A DNA stretch of 64,000 nt from Gambelia wislizenii (lineage: Eukaryota; Chordata; Lepidosauria; Squamata; Crotaphytidae), in the NCBI GenBank assembly GCA_030847615.1, contig JAUMIR010000005.1:218038645-218102644 (forward strand). Reading direction: 5' to 3'. The notes under the pieces are model-generated. The model had not been told where the DNA came from and did not search any database. It worked only from the letters and a program-made list of their open reading frames with translations. Position 1 is the first letter of the stretch; the number at the start of each line of letters is the position of its first letter. The translations under genes were made by a program, and so were the position numbers. Positions 25,476 through 37,300 of the stretch are shown here, one piece after another.

Positions 25476-26203
25476 CAAGAGGAGACCCATTAATTCATAG
25501 GATTTGCACAACTATTGACTTACTATACAACTGGGTCAATGGATCTACTGTAGTTGAGGCTACCAATAGGATTCAAACCAGTGTGTGCAATAATAACAAA
25601 TATGTTGAATAGAGGAAAACTGACATTTTCCCAGAAATACTACTACTGCTGTGAAAAAGTTATTTCCAAACCAGATGCGCTGGCTGTGAGAAAAAGCTAT
25701 TAGATGCCTTGAAACACTTAAATGACAATGATACATTTATTATATAATATAACAAAAATATGGAAACTCCATTGATGTCATATTCCTTTTATTAATTCAT
25801 TAGGTACAGGTTAAGGAAGATTACATAGGACTGTAGTCATTGCTTGTGGGGAGGGCTTGAGTCTTCTACCACTGAGGCAAATAAGCCAGAAACAACAAAC
25901 AGTGAAAACTGCTGCATTGTGATCTATAAAGGGCTCAAGGAAGCCATCAGAATGCAGTGGAATCAACACTTCTATGAAAATCCATTCCTAGAGGACATTT
26001 ACTATGAAATGTGAATTGAACCCCATGCATGTAGACTTGGAAATATATTCTATTTTCAGCAGGCCTTACCACTTTTTTATTTCAGGGGTGGGAATCATAT
26101 CGCTGTAAGGGTGTGTGTGTCATATAAGGCCCTTGGAAGAGCATGGGCAAATGTTCCATACACCCCTCCGCAAATTCTTATTCAGACTCCTTTTTTTCCA
26201 TTA

Positions 26204-26300
26204 GGGGCCCTTTCACACTACAAAATTATAGCACTATGATTCCACTTTAACTGCCATGGCAACATCCTATGGAATTCTGGGATTTGCTGTTTAGCTCTAT
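26204..26300. mobile_element. family A MITE, left half only
   Basis: GGGGCCCTTTCACACTAC with the A2 subterminal word CTATGATTCCACTTTAACTG and core GGAATTCTGGGATTTG. The inverse half is missing. Confidence 0.7.
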
Positions 26301-28099
26301 CCTCAAAACAGGTTTAGTGCTTACATAGCTCTTTTAAAATTTGGAATGAAACCTAAAGCAGATTCACTGCTTCAACAACATTGGTTCATTAGCTGCCGTA
26401 GGGGCCAGCTTCGCAAAGGAGAGCAAATTACCAAGATATTTAATTTGATGTCATTGTACTTTTTATATTGTATTTGCATTGTATTTTTAGTAGTGTCATT
26501 GTATTGTTACTATTGTACTTTTAGTGTCAGGGAGGGGGAAAGATGTTTGTGGGTCTTTCAAGTATAATGGTGCAGTATGAGAAGTGAGAACAGCGGTGTC
26601 TATCACAGGCCACAAATAAACAAGCCAAGGGTACAATGTTGAAGGCATAATGTTTGGTTTTATTATACAATTCATTGTTCTCCCTTCTTCAGATGAGTGA
26701 AGGAGTGTGCACAAGAGTTTGTCAAAGTCAGCCTGTAACTTCCAGTGAGCTCCAAACACACAGAACTCAAACAATGCAACACACATCACACTATCTTTTC
26801 TTTTTGTCTTGGCATGAGTGATGCCATTCCCTGTGGAAAGCCACTTCTGGCCTAGGTCAAAGGCCTGCCAGCATGCACATGTTCACACAGGCAGTTTCAG
26901 GCTGGGTTAGCTTTGTTCTGCAAACTGCAAAGACATTAGAGCTGTAGCCAAGTTAGCCTTTGGCTGCAAGTCAACATGGTATCCAGTAGTGAGGAATTAA
27001 TGTTTACATGTCTGGGACAACAAATACTGATGGTAATACTTGCAGCACAAAGACAGTGAAAGAGTGTGAGTGAAAGAAAGAAAAAGAACATGACAATGAC
27101 AAAGAAGGTGGTGCAGTTGCCAAGAAGAGGTGAATTGCGGTTCAGCAAGGAAAGGGAGGAAGCAACAGGCTCAAGAGCAATACAGTACAGCAAAACATCC
27201 CGAACTGGGATGACAGGGGAATATTTTGGTCACTGTGGAAAAATACTCCAGTTGTGGAGAGTCTGCTCTCTTTTCCCTTCCATGGAAGTCAGTGGCCTGG
27301 GACAATGACCTCTGATGAATGAGAAACTGGTGTTTGGAGCAGACCTTGGAAAAACAGCTTTCGGCAGGGGTGGGTGGGACACTACAACTCTCAGAATCTT
27401 CCATCCAGTATGGCTGATTCCATGGTGTCTAGGCGATTCTGGGATTTATAGTCCAAAAGTAACTTTCCCAAGGTGAGTGGTCCTTGGATCTTCTACTGAC
27501 CCCCCCCCAGTTGATTATTGATTCCCCTCATTCCATTCTTTGGAAAGTTTGGCAGTAACTCTTTGGTGCCCTTGTCTATTGCTCCAGGGTTCCTTGCAAC
27601 GCTGCAAACCACACTAAAACCCAAGCTGCTGCAGCGCACTGTCCTGCCTCTGGCTTGTGTCATTTGCAGAGGACTTTCAGCTTTTTTTTCTCTCTCTTCT
27701 CCCCTCTCCGGTTGCACCACGAAGTCCAGCCACTTGAGGCAGCAAAGTATTTCCCTCTACTCAGAGAAAGAGGAGCAAAATAAAAATAAAAATTAGGGAA
27801 TGAGGAGCAAAATCAACCATTTTTATCATTGCAACCAAAGCATATTAAAGTCATACGAAAGCAAATGTCCATGCCAAGTTTTAAAACGAGAACCACCTCA
27901 AGGACAACGACGATGATGAAAAGAAAGAGCCATGCCATTCCTTCTCAGGAGCCACTCCTGGCTTTAGCCATAGCTTGCCTTTCTTTCGCTTTTCCGAATA
28001 AGCTTCCCATTGTTTCCAATTCTTGCCCTTTGTTTTAATACAGAAAAAATAGAGAAAAGTGCCTTTCCTTCCAGTGGTTCTGGGGGTCCCTGTAAATGG
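26301..28099. other. intergenic DNA next to the promoter
   Basis: A short dispersed inverted repeat lies at about 27,381-27,470. No exon was recognised, including on the - strand, where a divergent neighbour could have been expected. Confidence 0.4.
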
Positions 28100-28233
28100 T
28101 TAAGAGACAGACAGGAAAGAGGGCTGCCTCCCAGCTGGGGAGCATTAACTCTGCCTTCTCTCTCTCCCCACCCCGCCCTTCTCCCACCTGCGCTACAAAG
28201 GAGCAGCGCCCTTCCTCCAGCCTCTCTGCCGAA

Positions 28234-28252
28234 ACTACACTTCCCAGGAGGC
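28234..28252 (+). promoter_or_regulatory. ZNF143/THAP11-type (SBS) motif
   Basis: ACTACACTTCCCAGGAGGC fits the ACTACAnnTCCCAGnnnGC consensus that ZNF143 binds at many vertebrate CpG-island promoters. It sits 38 bases before the start codon, a typical position. Binding is inferred. Confidence 0.7.
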
Positions 28253-28263
28253 CAAAGAGGCCA

Positions 28264-28273
28264 GCGCATGCGC
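28264..28273 (+). promoter_or_regulatory. NRF1 palindromic site
   Basis: GCGCATGCGC is a perfect NRF1 core palindrome, 16 bases before the start codon. Together with the nearby SBS motif it suggests a broadly active promoter (inference). Confidence 0.7.
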
Positions 28274-28289
28274 CCTGCGCATCTCCAGC

Positions 28290-28326
28290 ATGGCTACGGT
28301 GCTGTCGCGGGCGCTGAAGCTGCCAG
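28290..28326 (+). CDS. FAM234B: FAM234B exon 1 (coding part)
   Basis: Residues 1-12 plus one base (37 coding bases). The ATG is in strong Kozak context (A at -3, G at +4). The exon ends CAG before the donor GTAGGG and leaves phase 1, matching exon 2. It lies inside the CpG-rich promoter. The 5' UTR start cannot be fixed from sequence alone. Confidence 0.92.
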
Positions 28327-31300
28327 GTAGGGGCCGGGGGGCGCCGGGGGCGGGGGTGAGGCGCGGGCAGAGCGGGGCTCGTAGGCAGCCTTGCACTTCT
28401 GTGTGGCTGCTGCAGCGGGCGTTGGCGGGGGTAGAAGCATCCGGGTCCCCTCCCTCCGGCAGTCCCCCGTTCGCATCCGGGTCCCAGCAGGTGCAAAGGC
28501 GCAGCTGGGCGCGGTGGGTGGGAGCCGCGGATTGTGTTGGTCAGGACACAAAAGGGATGCCAGTGATGGGTGGGGAGGGAGAATGATGAGGGGTTGTCAT
28601 GGCAATGGGGATTTGGTCCAGCGCCTGTTGGGGGAAGAAGGGGCCAGAGGTCTGCCCTGCAAAGAAGGGAGCAAAGGCATGACTGGCTGGGAAGACCAAG
28701 GAGACTGGGGGGGGGGGGAGAGGGGGGCATCCACACTACACAAATAATCCAGTTTGAAAGTGGATTATTTGCATGACTCCTCCCTATGGAAGCCATGCCC
28801 TATGAGGAGTGGCTTAGGGAACTGGGTATGTTTAGTCTGGAGAAGAGAAGGTTGAGAGGGTACATGAGAGCCATGTTTAAATATTTGATGGGATGTCATA
28901 CTGAGGATGGGGCAAGCTTGTTTTCTGTGGCTCCAGAGACTAGGACACGGAGCAATGGGTTCAAACTACAGGAAAAGAGATTCTACCTAAACAGGACTGG
29001 TTTAAGGAATTTTGCCCCCCCAGCAGTGCTTTATTTGGGGGGCCTCATATGTTTATCTCAGGTCAATGTAACCTAACTCAATCTAAGTTATTCACAGTGC
29101 AGGATATTCAGTTTATTACTAATAATGTTTTTGCAGGAGGAGGGTTACTACGCCCCCCCCCACCACAATGATGGGGCCCTTTGCGGATGCTGACATCGCT
29201 GGTGCCTTAAACCAGTCCTGCACCTAAACATTAGTAAGAACTTCCTGACAGTAAGAGCTGTTCAGAAGTGGAATACACTGCCTCAGTGTGTGGTGGAGTC
29301 TCCTTCTTTGGAGGTTTTTAAACAGAGGCTGGATGGCCATCTGTTAGGACTGATTTGATTGTATATTCCTGCATGACAGAGGGCTGGACTGGATGGCCCT
29401 TGAGGTCTCTTCCAACTCTATGATTCTATGAAATCCTAGGATTTGTAGTTTTACAAGGTCTTTAGTTTTCTCTGACAAAGAGTGCTGGTGTCTCAACAAA
29501 GAGCAAATCCCAGGATTCCATAGGAAGGAGCCATGCAAATAATCCACTTTCAAACTGGGTCATTTGTGTAGTGTGGATGCCCTCGGTTGCACATGGTTGC
29601 ACTGCCTTGCTGCCTAGAGGGGGAGGGGAGAAGGTGACTGGAAAAGGGACACCTGCCTCTGTAGTATTTATTGTTTATTTTATTCTATTCATTTCTGTCC
29701 CACCTTTCTCCCACCCATGAGACTTAAGGTGGCTAACATCATCATTATAAAAACAAAACACAGGCTAAAAACAGTCCAAAGTTAAAATCACATTCTAAAC
29801 ATGAAATTTTAAAAAGAAATTAAACAATTTACAAGTTACAGTAAAAATTAAAAGATCCTTTAATTTTTTTTAAAACTGCACCACACACAGCCTCACTAGC
29901 CCAGCCTTGTTGGTTCATAAAAACCTGGCAGTGTAAAAACGTCTTAACCTGCTGCCAGAAGGAGAGCACTGACAGGGCCATCCTGGCCTCTCTGGGGAGG
30001 GAGTTCCATAGTTTGGGAGCAGAAACTGAGAAAGGTCTCTCCCTTATTCCCACCAAATGTGTCTGAGAAGGTAGGACCGACAGAATGGCCTCTCCAGATG
30101 ATCTTAAAGGTCTACTGGGCTCATATTGGGAGATGCAGTCCTTCAAATAACCTGGACCCATGCCATATAGGGCTTTATAGGTCAAAACCAGCACTTTGAA
30201 TTGTGCCCGGAAACAAACTGTATGGGAGGCACATGTGGTTTTTGTTCCTCTGGGCCATGATTGAGGCAATCTATCTGTCTGAACCAAGTGGCACAGTCCA
30301 ATGCCTATTTTTATTTATTTTTATATGAATATTTATACCCTGTTCTTCAGCCACAAAGGCTCTCAGAGTGGCTTACAGATTGTTTAGCAATAGCACTTAC
30401 ACATCTATACCACTTCATAGCACACTAGGAACTCTCTAAGCAGTTTCCAATGTGTGTTAGCTAATTGCCCCCAACAAGCTGGGTACTCATTTTACCAACC
30501 TACAAAAGGATGGAAGGCTGAGTCAACCTTGGAGCCCTGCAGGATTAAACTCACAACATTGTGGCTGCAGTACTGGTATTTAACCACTGCGCCACCAGGG
30601 CTCTTTATATTTTGGCAAACCTTAACATTTGGGAGATGAGACAGCCATCTGAGGAACAGATCGCTGCCAAATGGCACACAAATACTTCAACCTCAACTCT
30701 AGTGTCAGTAACAGTGCTTGGATGGGTTGTAGCTGGCTGCCTTGGTTCTGAGCTACCTTCCTCCTTTTCTTAAACTCCAGGAGCTTTCTCTGTAATTAAG
30801 TCATTGTTATTTTAAGCCTTTCATGGTTGAGCCCAATAGCTTATCATGCTATGTGGCAAGGTTAATTAATAATACATTCCTTCTTACATCTTGGCATATG
30901 TTGCCCAGTATTTTCTGGTGCTCTAGTCACACCACTTAACCTGTTTGTCATCTTCTGCATTTTAATTGGTGTATAGGCAGCAACCCTGCATACAGATGCA
31001 GAGACAATGATTCAAAGTTAATTGAATGGTGAGTTTGTGTTTTCTTTGTCAAGTAAAGGAGAAGCAAGGAATTCTCATGGTATTTCAGAAACACAGTATT
31101 ATCCTTCATCTAAGTCATCTGAAAATAGGGGTTTTAGCAAAGAACTTACATGTGCCTCAAGTTTACATATATATTTATACAGATATATACAAAAAACCTG
31201 CCATATACAGTATATGTATTTCACCTGCCACTCTAACTATAGTGCCTTGTAAGATAAAATCTTTCCGTGTAAGAAATAGATGTCTGTTTTCTGCTATATA

Positions 31301-34300
31301 TTCACTTACAGTGACTTTTGAAGACACAAGTATTACACATGTACAGGAACATCAAACTGAACAGTTGGATTTTGGGGTGCTACTTGATTTGGGCTTCTTG
31401 TCAAACTCAGAAGAAGAAAAAAGAACAGTAAAACCGACAGATACTAATTACCAGTTGATAAAATGAAGCTGTACCTAAGAATTTGACTTTTTTTTGTTTC
31501 TTCTTTGAGCCTTTACATCTTAAATTTGGTGATGGTTGGAAATGTGAAATATAGTTCTAGCTCCTAGGTGTGCTATTTGTAAGACAAGGAGGAAAACTGA
31601 AGGCAGTATATATGACAAAACTAAGCAAGGAGGAGGAATCTGTTGTCTTGCTTGTGCTGAAATGGGCTAACAACTCTGCTGGCTCCAAGTCCTGCCCTTC
31701 CTTCTTCATATTTGATAGGCGCAGTCCTTCCTGACAGAGGAGTGCCAAAGAGAAGGGCAATGTGACATTATTCCATTGGTTTGTAGAAGCTATGAAATCC
31801 TGCTCAAGGCTGCTGTTCTGCCATCCATCATGTAGCCTCACTAATTAGTAAAACAGTCATGCGATCATTTTGTTTTTGTTTAAAGGACAAAATGTTCTCT
31901 TCCCTATAGCTAACTTCAGGTGAGAAAGTGTATATTGGAAGGAGAAGGCTTTTCTGTGTGGGACAGTTATTTTGAAACAGCTTGGAACAGTTACTTGTTA
32001 CTACAACTTAAATGGGGGAATTGTGGGGGTTGTCATACAAAAATGTAAATTTTCTAAGCTCTGAGCTTAGTGTGGTAAGTTAAAAAAAAGTGCCTGAGTT
32101 TCCTTTTAATTTCTACCCTCCCTTTTCCTTTTATCTTGTGTTTTTAGGTTGCAAACCTGAAGGTAGAAGCTCTCTCTTATTATTGTTTGCAAGCTGCTGT
32201 GGAAGCCATTTTCTGCTGGCAATAATTTGTTAACAGGGAAGAGATAACAATAACATCTATTATTATTCCTCACTTCATGTTATATTCTGGGGTGCTTTCA
32301 CGCTACATAGTTGTAGTACTATCATTCTGCTTTAATTGCCATGGCTGTATCCTATGGAATCCAGGAGTTTGTAGTTTGGTGAGGCAATAGAGATCTCTGA
32401 CTGAGAATTCTAAATGCCCCTCCCTAAACTGCAAATCCCAGGATTCCATAAGGTGCAGCCATACCAGTTAAAGTGGAATCATAGTGCTATAGCTGGCTAT
32501 TGTGAAAGGACCCAGAATGACTTGGATTTCACTGCTGAGTGAGAGGCCAAGATCTAGTTCTCAGTCCCAATTAGAGTAGACCTACTGAATCAACATATTT
32601 AAATGTTGACCTTTAAAGCCCTACATGGCTTGGGTCCAACTTACCTCTGGGACCGCCTCCTCCCGTATGACCCTCCCCGCGCACTTCGGTCCTCTGGGAG
32701 GAATCTGTTACAACCTATGAAAACAAGGCTGTCGGTGACCTCCCAGAGGGCCTTTTCTGCTGCCGCTCCCAGATTATGGAATGGCCTGCTGGATGAGATT
32801 CGTCTTATTACCACCTTAGACAGCTTTAAAAAAAGCTGTTAAGACAGATCTTTTCTGGCAGGCCTTTCCTGAATAACTATCCCAGCCCAAGACTTGGCTG
32901 TCCTTTTCCTTTGAGCTGCCATTGGAATTTTTTAAAAAAATAAAAATATTGTTTTTAATTTTTAATTTTTTCCCAAATTTAATATATTTTTAATTATTGT
33001 ATGTTTTTAATCTCTACTAATTTAATATTATTTTAAGGGGTGGATGGGCTAAGGTACTGCAATTATGGAGTTTTTATATTGTAAGCTGCCCTGATTGCGT
33101 TGCAGAGGGGCGGGATAGAAATAATGTATTATTATTATTATTATTATTATTACTCTAGTTGGGACTAACAGTTAGGTTTAATCTGGAATCTTGCATAGCT
33201 TTTGAACAAGTAATAAAAATAAAAAGCAAGAAGAGGGTTCATTCCCTCTGATGGAGATGCTTCAACAGCAGAAGAATCTCTTCCATTGGAGGATGACTCT
33301 GTCCTTCAGAGGGAGGGGACCTTTGCTTCCAACATTTTGTTCCTTTAATTTCTCCTATCTCCTTAAGTCCTTGACTTTTTAGAGTAGTTAGCAGGTGTTC
33401 AGAAGAAGGTTGAAAAGTGTAATCACCAAGCTGCTTATCTAACAGACAGGTTGAGTACCCATTGATTCACTTCATTTAGTAAACTCCACCTACCTGGTTC
33501 ATTTGATGAAATGGACTGCAAATATGAGCTTAAGCCATAATAAAGGTGTTAGTAACTGTTAAAAAAAAAACAAGTAACTGTTTGTAAGGTGTCTCAAGAA
33601 ACTTCCTTTTTTTTCTACAAAAGAATCACACAGCCCCTTTCTGGAAGCTGCTTTATCCTGTAGATTCTGTAATTTACCATTTTTTCTCACTTGCCTTCTT
33701 CTCCCCTCTTTAAATTCTTCCTGTGCTCTCATCTTCCTTTTAAAATAATGGGAACAAATTTCCAGCCAAATGAGCTCCCTCCCCTTCCTTTGTACATAGA
33801 TTTGCATAGCTCTCTTTTGTCCCCATGATTTCTGGGTGGTGGGTGGGAGTTCTCTGCAAAGCAATGCATGTTGATGTGACACTCCCCCTTCCCTGAATCA
33901 AGTTGGTGGCGGTGAGTTCAGGGCGCTAATATTCCCTCCAATGATAATCTCTTTGCATATCTCTGACTTTAAATGGGCAGAAGGGAGACCTTCCACTTGT
34001 TAAAAAAAAGTTTTTTTCTTCACCTCAGCCGTGCCTTCAGAATGCTAAAATGGTGCTTCTGGGCTGTGCAACAGGAAAGCCTGCCCCTGCTTGCATGTTG
34101 GACCAATCAGCTTTTGACTTCCACCTTTGCTCAGAATGCACAGTGCTGCAAGTCAATTTATCACATGACTGGCAATGCTCATCTTCCGTCAGTTTATCAA
34201 AAAATTTGTGGAAAACCTCGAAAGTCTCTTAGGGTGCAGTTTATAGTGCTTTTTTTGTCGTCGTCCCCCCCCCCCGTTTCCCAATATGGCGAATCTCCTG

Positions 34301-37300
34301 TGTGGCTTGGCGGGACAACAAGTATTCTCCATGAATTCTATGAGGAGTATTTTGACCATCTAGACAACCCCCTTCTAGTCACTGTTTCATACCAGAGCTC
34401 AGAGGGGTTACTTTCTTGGTTTACAACTCCCAGACTTCCCCAGCCATCTTGGCCCATAAATCATCTGACCTCTGGCTACCAGTAATGAGGACTGGATCCT
34501 TTCTTCACTCTGACAGAACATGTGTAAAGGAAGATGTGAGTGTTTGGTGCTAGTGTCTACTAGAAGAAATCCTCAGATGTGTGTAGCAAGTGGTCCTGCC
34601 CTACATACCATTTGTTTGGCCCTCTGATGTGTATTGTTAGGGGCCGTTGGCTGTTGTAAATTGAGGGCTAAGGTGGACAGAACTTTGGCACATTTAGGTT
34701 TCAGCAGGAAGTAATTGTGTAGTATCTTCATGGAAAATTCTTCTAATGAATTTTGAAAGCATTGGACTGTAATGACTAGAATGATTGATGGGAATTGGGT
34801 GAATGGTGTCATCTTTATTTTTCCTAAGGAAAAATTCAGAGTTGAGCTGTTCCTGTTTCTTCTGCTGCACTGAATCTTTATGATCAGAGTGCTCTACCCT
34901 TTTTTGCTTTGTTACTGCCATCCCATGGTCATGTCTGTCACCAAAAAGGGACCTTCCTTTCATTCAGCTCATTTTTAGGGACCCTGAGACTGAAAAGGTT
35001 TCTTTACCTCACCCCATCACGTCAGTAATGACTAGGTATCTTTATCCCCCTCTCTTCTCAGGCAAAAAGAGTCCAGATCTTGGGGAATATGATCCTCTCA
35101 CCCAGGCTGACAGTGATGAAAGTGAAGATGACCTGGTGCTCAACTTGCAGAAGAATGGTGGAGTCAAAAATGGAAAGAGTCCCCTGGGGGAAGTGCAGGA
35201 TGTGGACTCAGATGCGGAAGTTGGGATGACGAAGCAGCACCTGTCGGAGGGCGTGGCAGAGGAATATCCCAGTGAGGCCACCAATAGCCTGGAGCACAAG
35301 ACGAATAACTCCTTGATGCCTTATGTCCGCACAGCCATCTTTTTGCTCACGGTGGTGGTCTCCATGATCCTCGTGCTGGTGTGTGCTTTCCTCATTCCTT
35401 GTCCTGCGAGAGACTTGCATAACACTTGGGTTCGCAACTTGGGTCAGGAGACAGGTAAGAAGTACCTGGCAGGGCAACCATTGCCTTGGCTCACAGTATG
35501 GATGTGCCAAAGTTAAAGAATTAGAGAAATTTGATAGAAAATAAAGCAGAGCCTGAGGAATTTACTTTCTGGACTATAACTCCCAGTATTCCATAGCAAG
35601 TATGGTTGTTAACCATGCTGGCTGGAGAATTCTGTGAGTTGTAGTCCAAAAAGTAACTTTTCCAATCTCTGGAATAAAGCGAACTCTCAGTTAATTGTTA
35701 TCCTCCATCTATATAAGTAGGCCAGTCCCTACTAATTGATATTACATTCAAGGCCAGAAGAAAATGGATGATGATGGTGGTTACGATATTCATTATATTC
35801 CATCTTTTCTCCAATCTTGGACTCAAAACAGCTTGCAAAAATCAAAATAGATACAGATAAAAGTTCACACCCCAAAGATTACAAATGCAAAAATACAATT
35901 ACTATCAATAGAGTTAAAGGCCATTTAGGATTATTTCTATTAAAAAGCAACAAATGTGGACAGTTGTTATTATTGTGTGTCATTTCCAGCTTATAGTGAC
36001 CTTAAGGCAAATCTATTACAGGGTTTTCTTGGCAAGATTTGTTCAGAGGGGGGTTGCCTTTCAATGAGGCTGAGAGAGTGTGACTTGCCCAAGGTAACCC
36101 AGTGGTTTTCCATAGCTAGGCAGAGAATTGAACCCTGGTTTCCAGAGCTGTAGTCCAGTGCTCAAACCATGACACCAGTACAGCACATAATTAAAAGCCA
36201 TTTGCTCATCAACAGTCTGTTCCCAAAGGCCAGTTGAAATATATTTTTTTAAAAACCACCTTCACCTGCTGCCAGATGGACACTGTGGAAGGGGACAGTC
36301 TAGCATCTCTAGGAAGAGAGCAAAAGAAAAGCTTTTTGTTGTTGTATGCCTCCAAGTCATTTCCAATTTATGGTGGCCCTATGGTGAGCTTGTCATGGGG
36401 TTTTCATGGCAAGATATATTTAGGGGGGGTTTCCCGTTGCCTTCCCCTGAAGCTGAGAGAATATGATTTGTCCAAGGTCACCCAGTGGGCTTCCATGGTT
36501 GAGTGGGAAATTGAACCCTGGTCTCCCAAAGTCCTCGTCCAGCACTGAAGCGGCTACAGCACACTGGGTTATGCAAGTAGAGTCTTGGTATTCTGAATTA
36601 ATTAGTGAAATGAAACCCTCCATAATTCTTCCCGCCAATACAGCACACAGCTGGGTTGGAAAGCCAGCATAATGTATGGTTAGAGCATTGGCTACAGCTA
36701 GAGAGGGCCAGGTTAAAATCCCTCCTCAGAAATTGGATAAGCTTGGACCAGTTTGATTTAAATTGCCTCAATTTAATGTCTCTCATAGGGGAAGTACATA
36801 CTGCCTTAAACTGTATTCATTTTGGGAATATGAGTATACTTTGAAATCTGAGAGGTTGTTATGGCTTTGATCACAAAATGCTTCCATGGGAGTCATGGTT
36901 AATCACAAATTGACTGTTGTGGGCCTGGCTAGGCACAAAAACAAGAAATCGAGTATAAGCCAGAGGGTAAACTGATCACATTTTTAATCGCATATAGCTC
37001 AACAAAATAGCTTCCAGAAGGAGATACTTAAAGCTACCCTGCTCACAATCCAGACTGTACCCCCCCAAATAAACACAAAACTCAGACATCACCATGCCCA
37101 AAACATGTTTGGGCAAAATGTACACTCAAGATGCAGCACAAACAACACACACACACACACAATTACAGTTCAGGCAAGAATCACACACACACGATTACAG
37201 TTCAGGGAAGCTCTCCCAACTCCATTTCCCCCCTCCAACAGACAGCAACCACACAAAGAACAGCTCTGTAAACACCCATCAAAGTATAAAACTTGATCTG

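Larger units (their letters stand above)
28100..28560 (+). promoter_or_regulatory. FAM234B: CpG-rich promoter region of FAM234B
   Basis: GC and CpG content rise sharply against AT-rich flanks from about 28,140 and fall after about 28,520, spanning exon 1. No TATA box is evident at a useful distance, as is usual for a housekeeping-type CpG-island promoter. It holds the ZNF143-like and NRF1-like sites listed separately. The transcription start is inferred to lie between about 28,200 and 28,285. Confidence 0.8.
28725..29582. mobile_element. MITE split by CR1 (outer layer of nested insertion)
   Basis: The left end GGGCATCCACACTACACAAA pairs with the right end GTGTAGTGTGGATGCCC. Subterminal TGGATTATTTGCATG and its inverse are present. 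The halves are 28,725-28,788 and 29,431-29,582. It lies in FAM234B intron 1. Confidence 0.85.

Noticed and set aside
1..28000. A neighbouring gene such as HEBP1 (next to FAM234B in mammals)
   Set aside because: I looked for its exons on both strands and recognised none. The neighbour probably lies outside the window.
28035..28796. 253-codon antisense frame across the promoter
   Set aside because: Pro/Ala/Arg-rich text typical of GC-rich CpG islands. It overlaps exon 1 and a MITE and has no recognised domain.
29829..30287. 152-codon frame on the - strand as a gene
   Set aside because: It matches the C-terminal region of L2-like LINEs and lacks the catalytic core.
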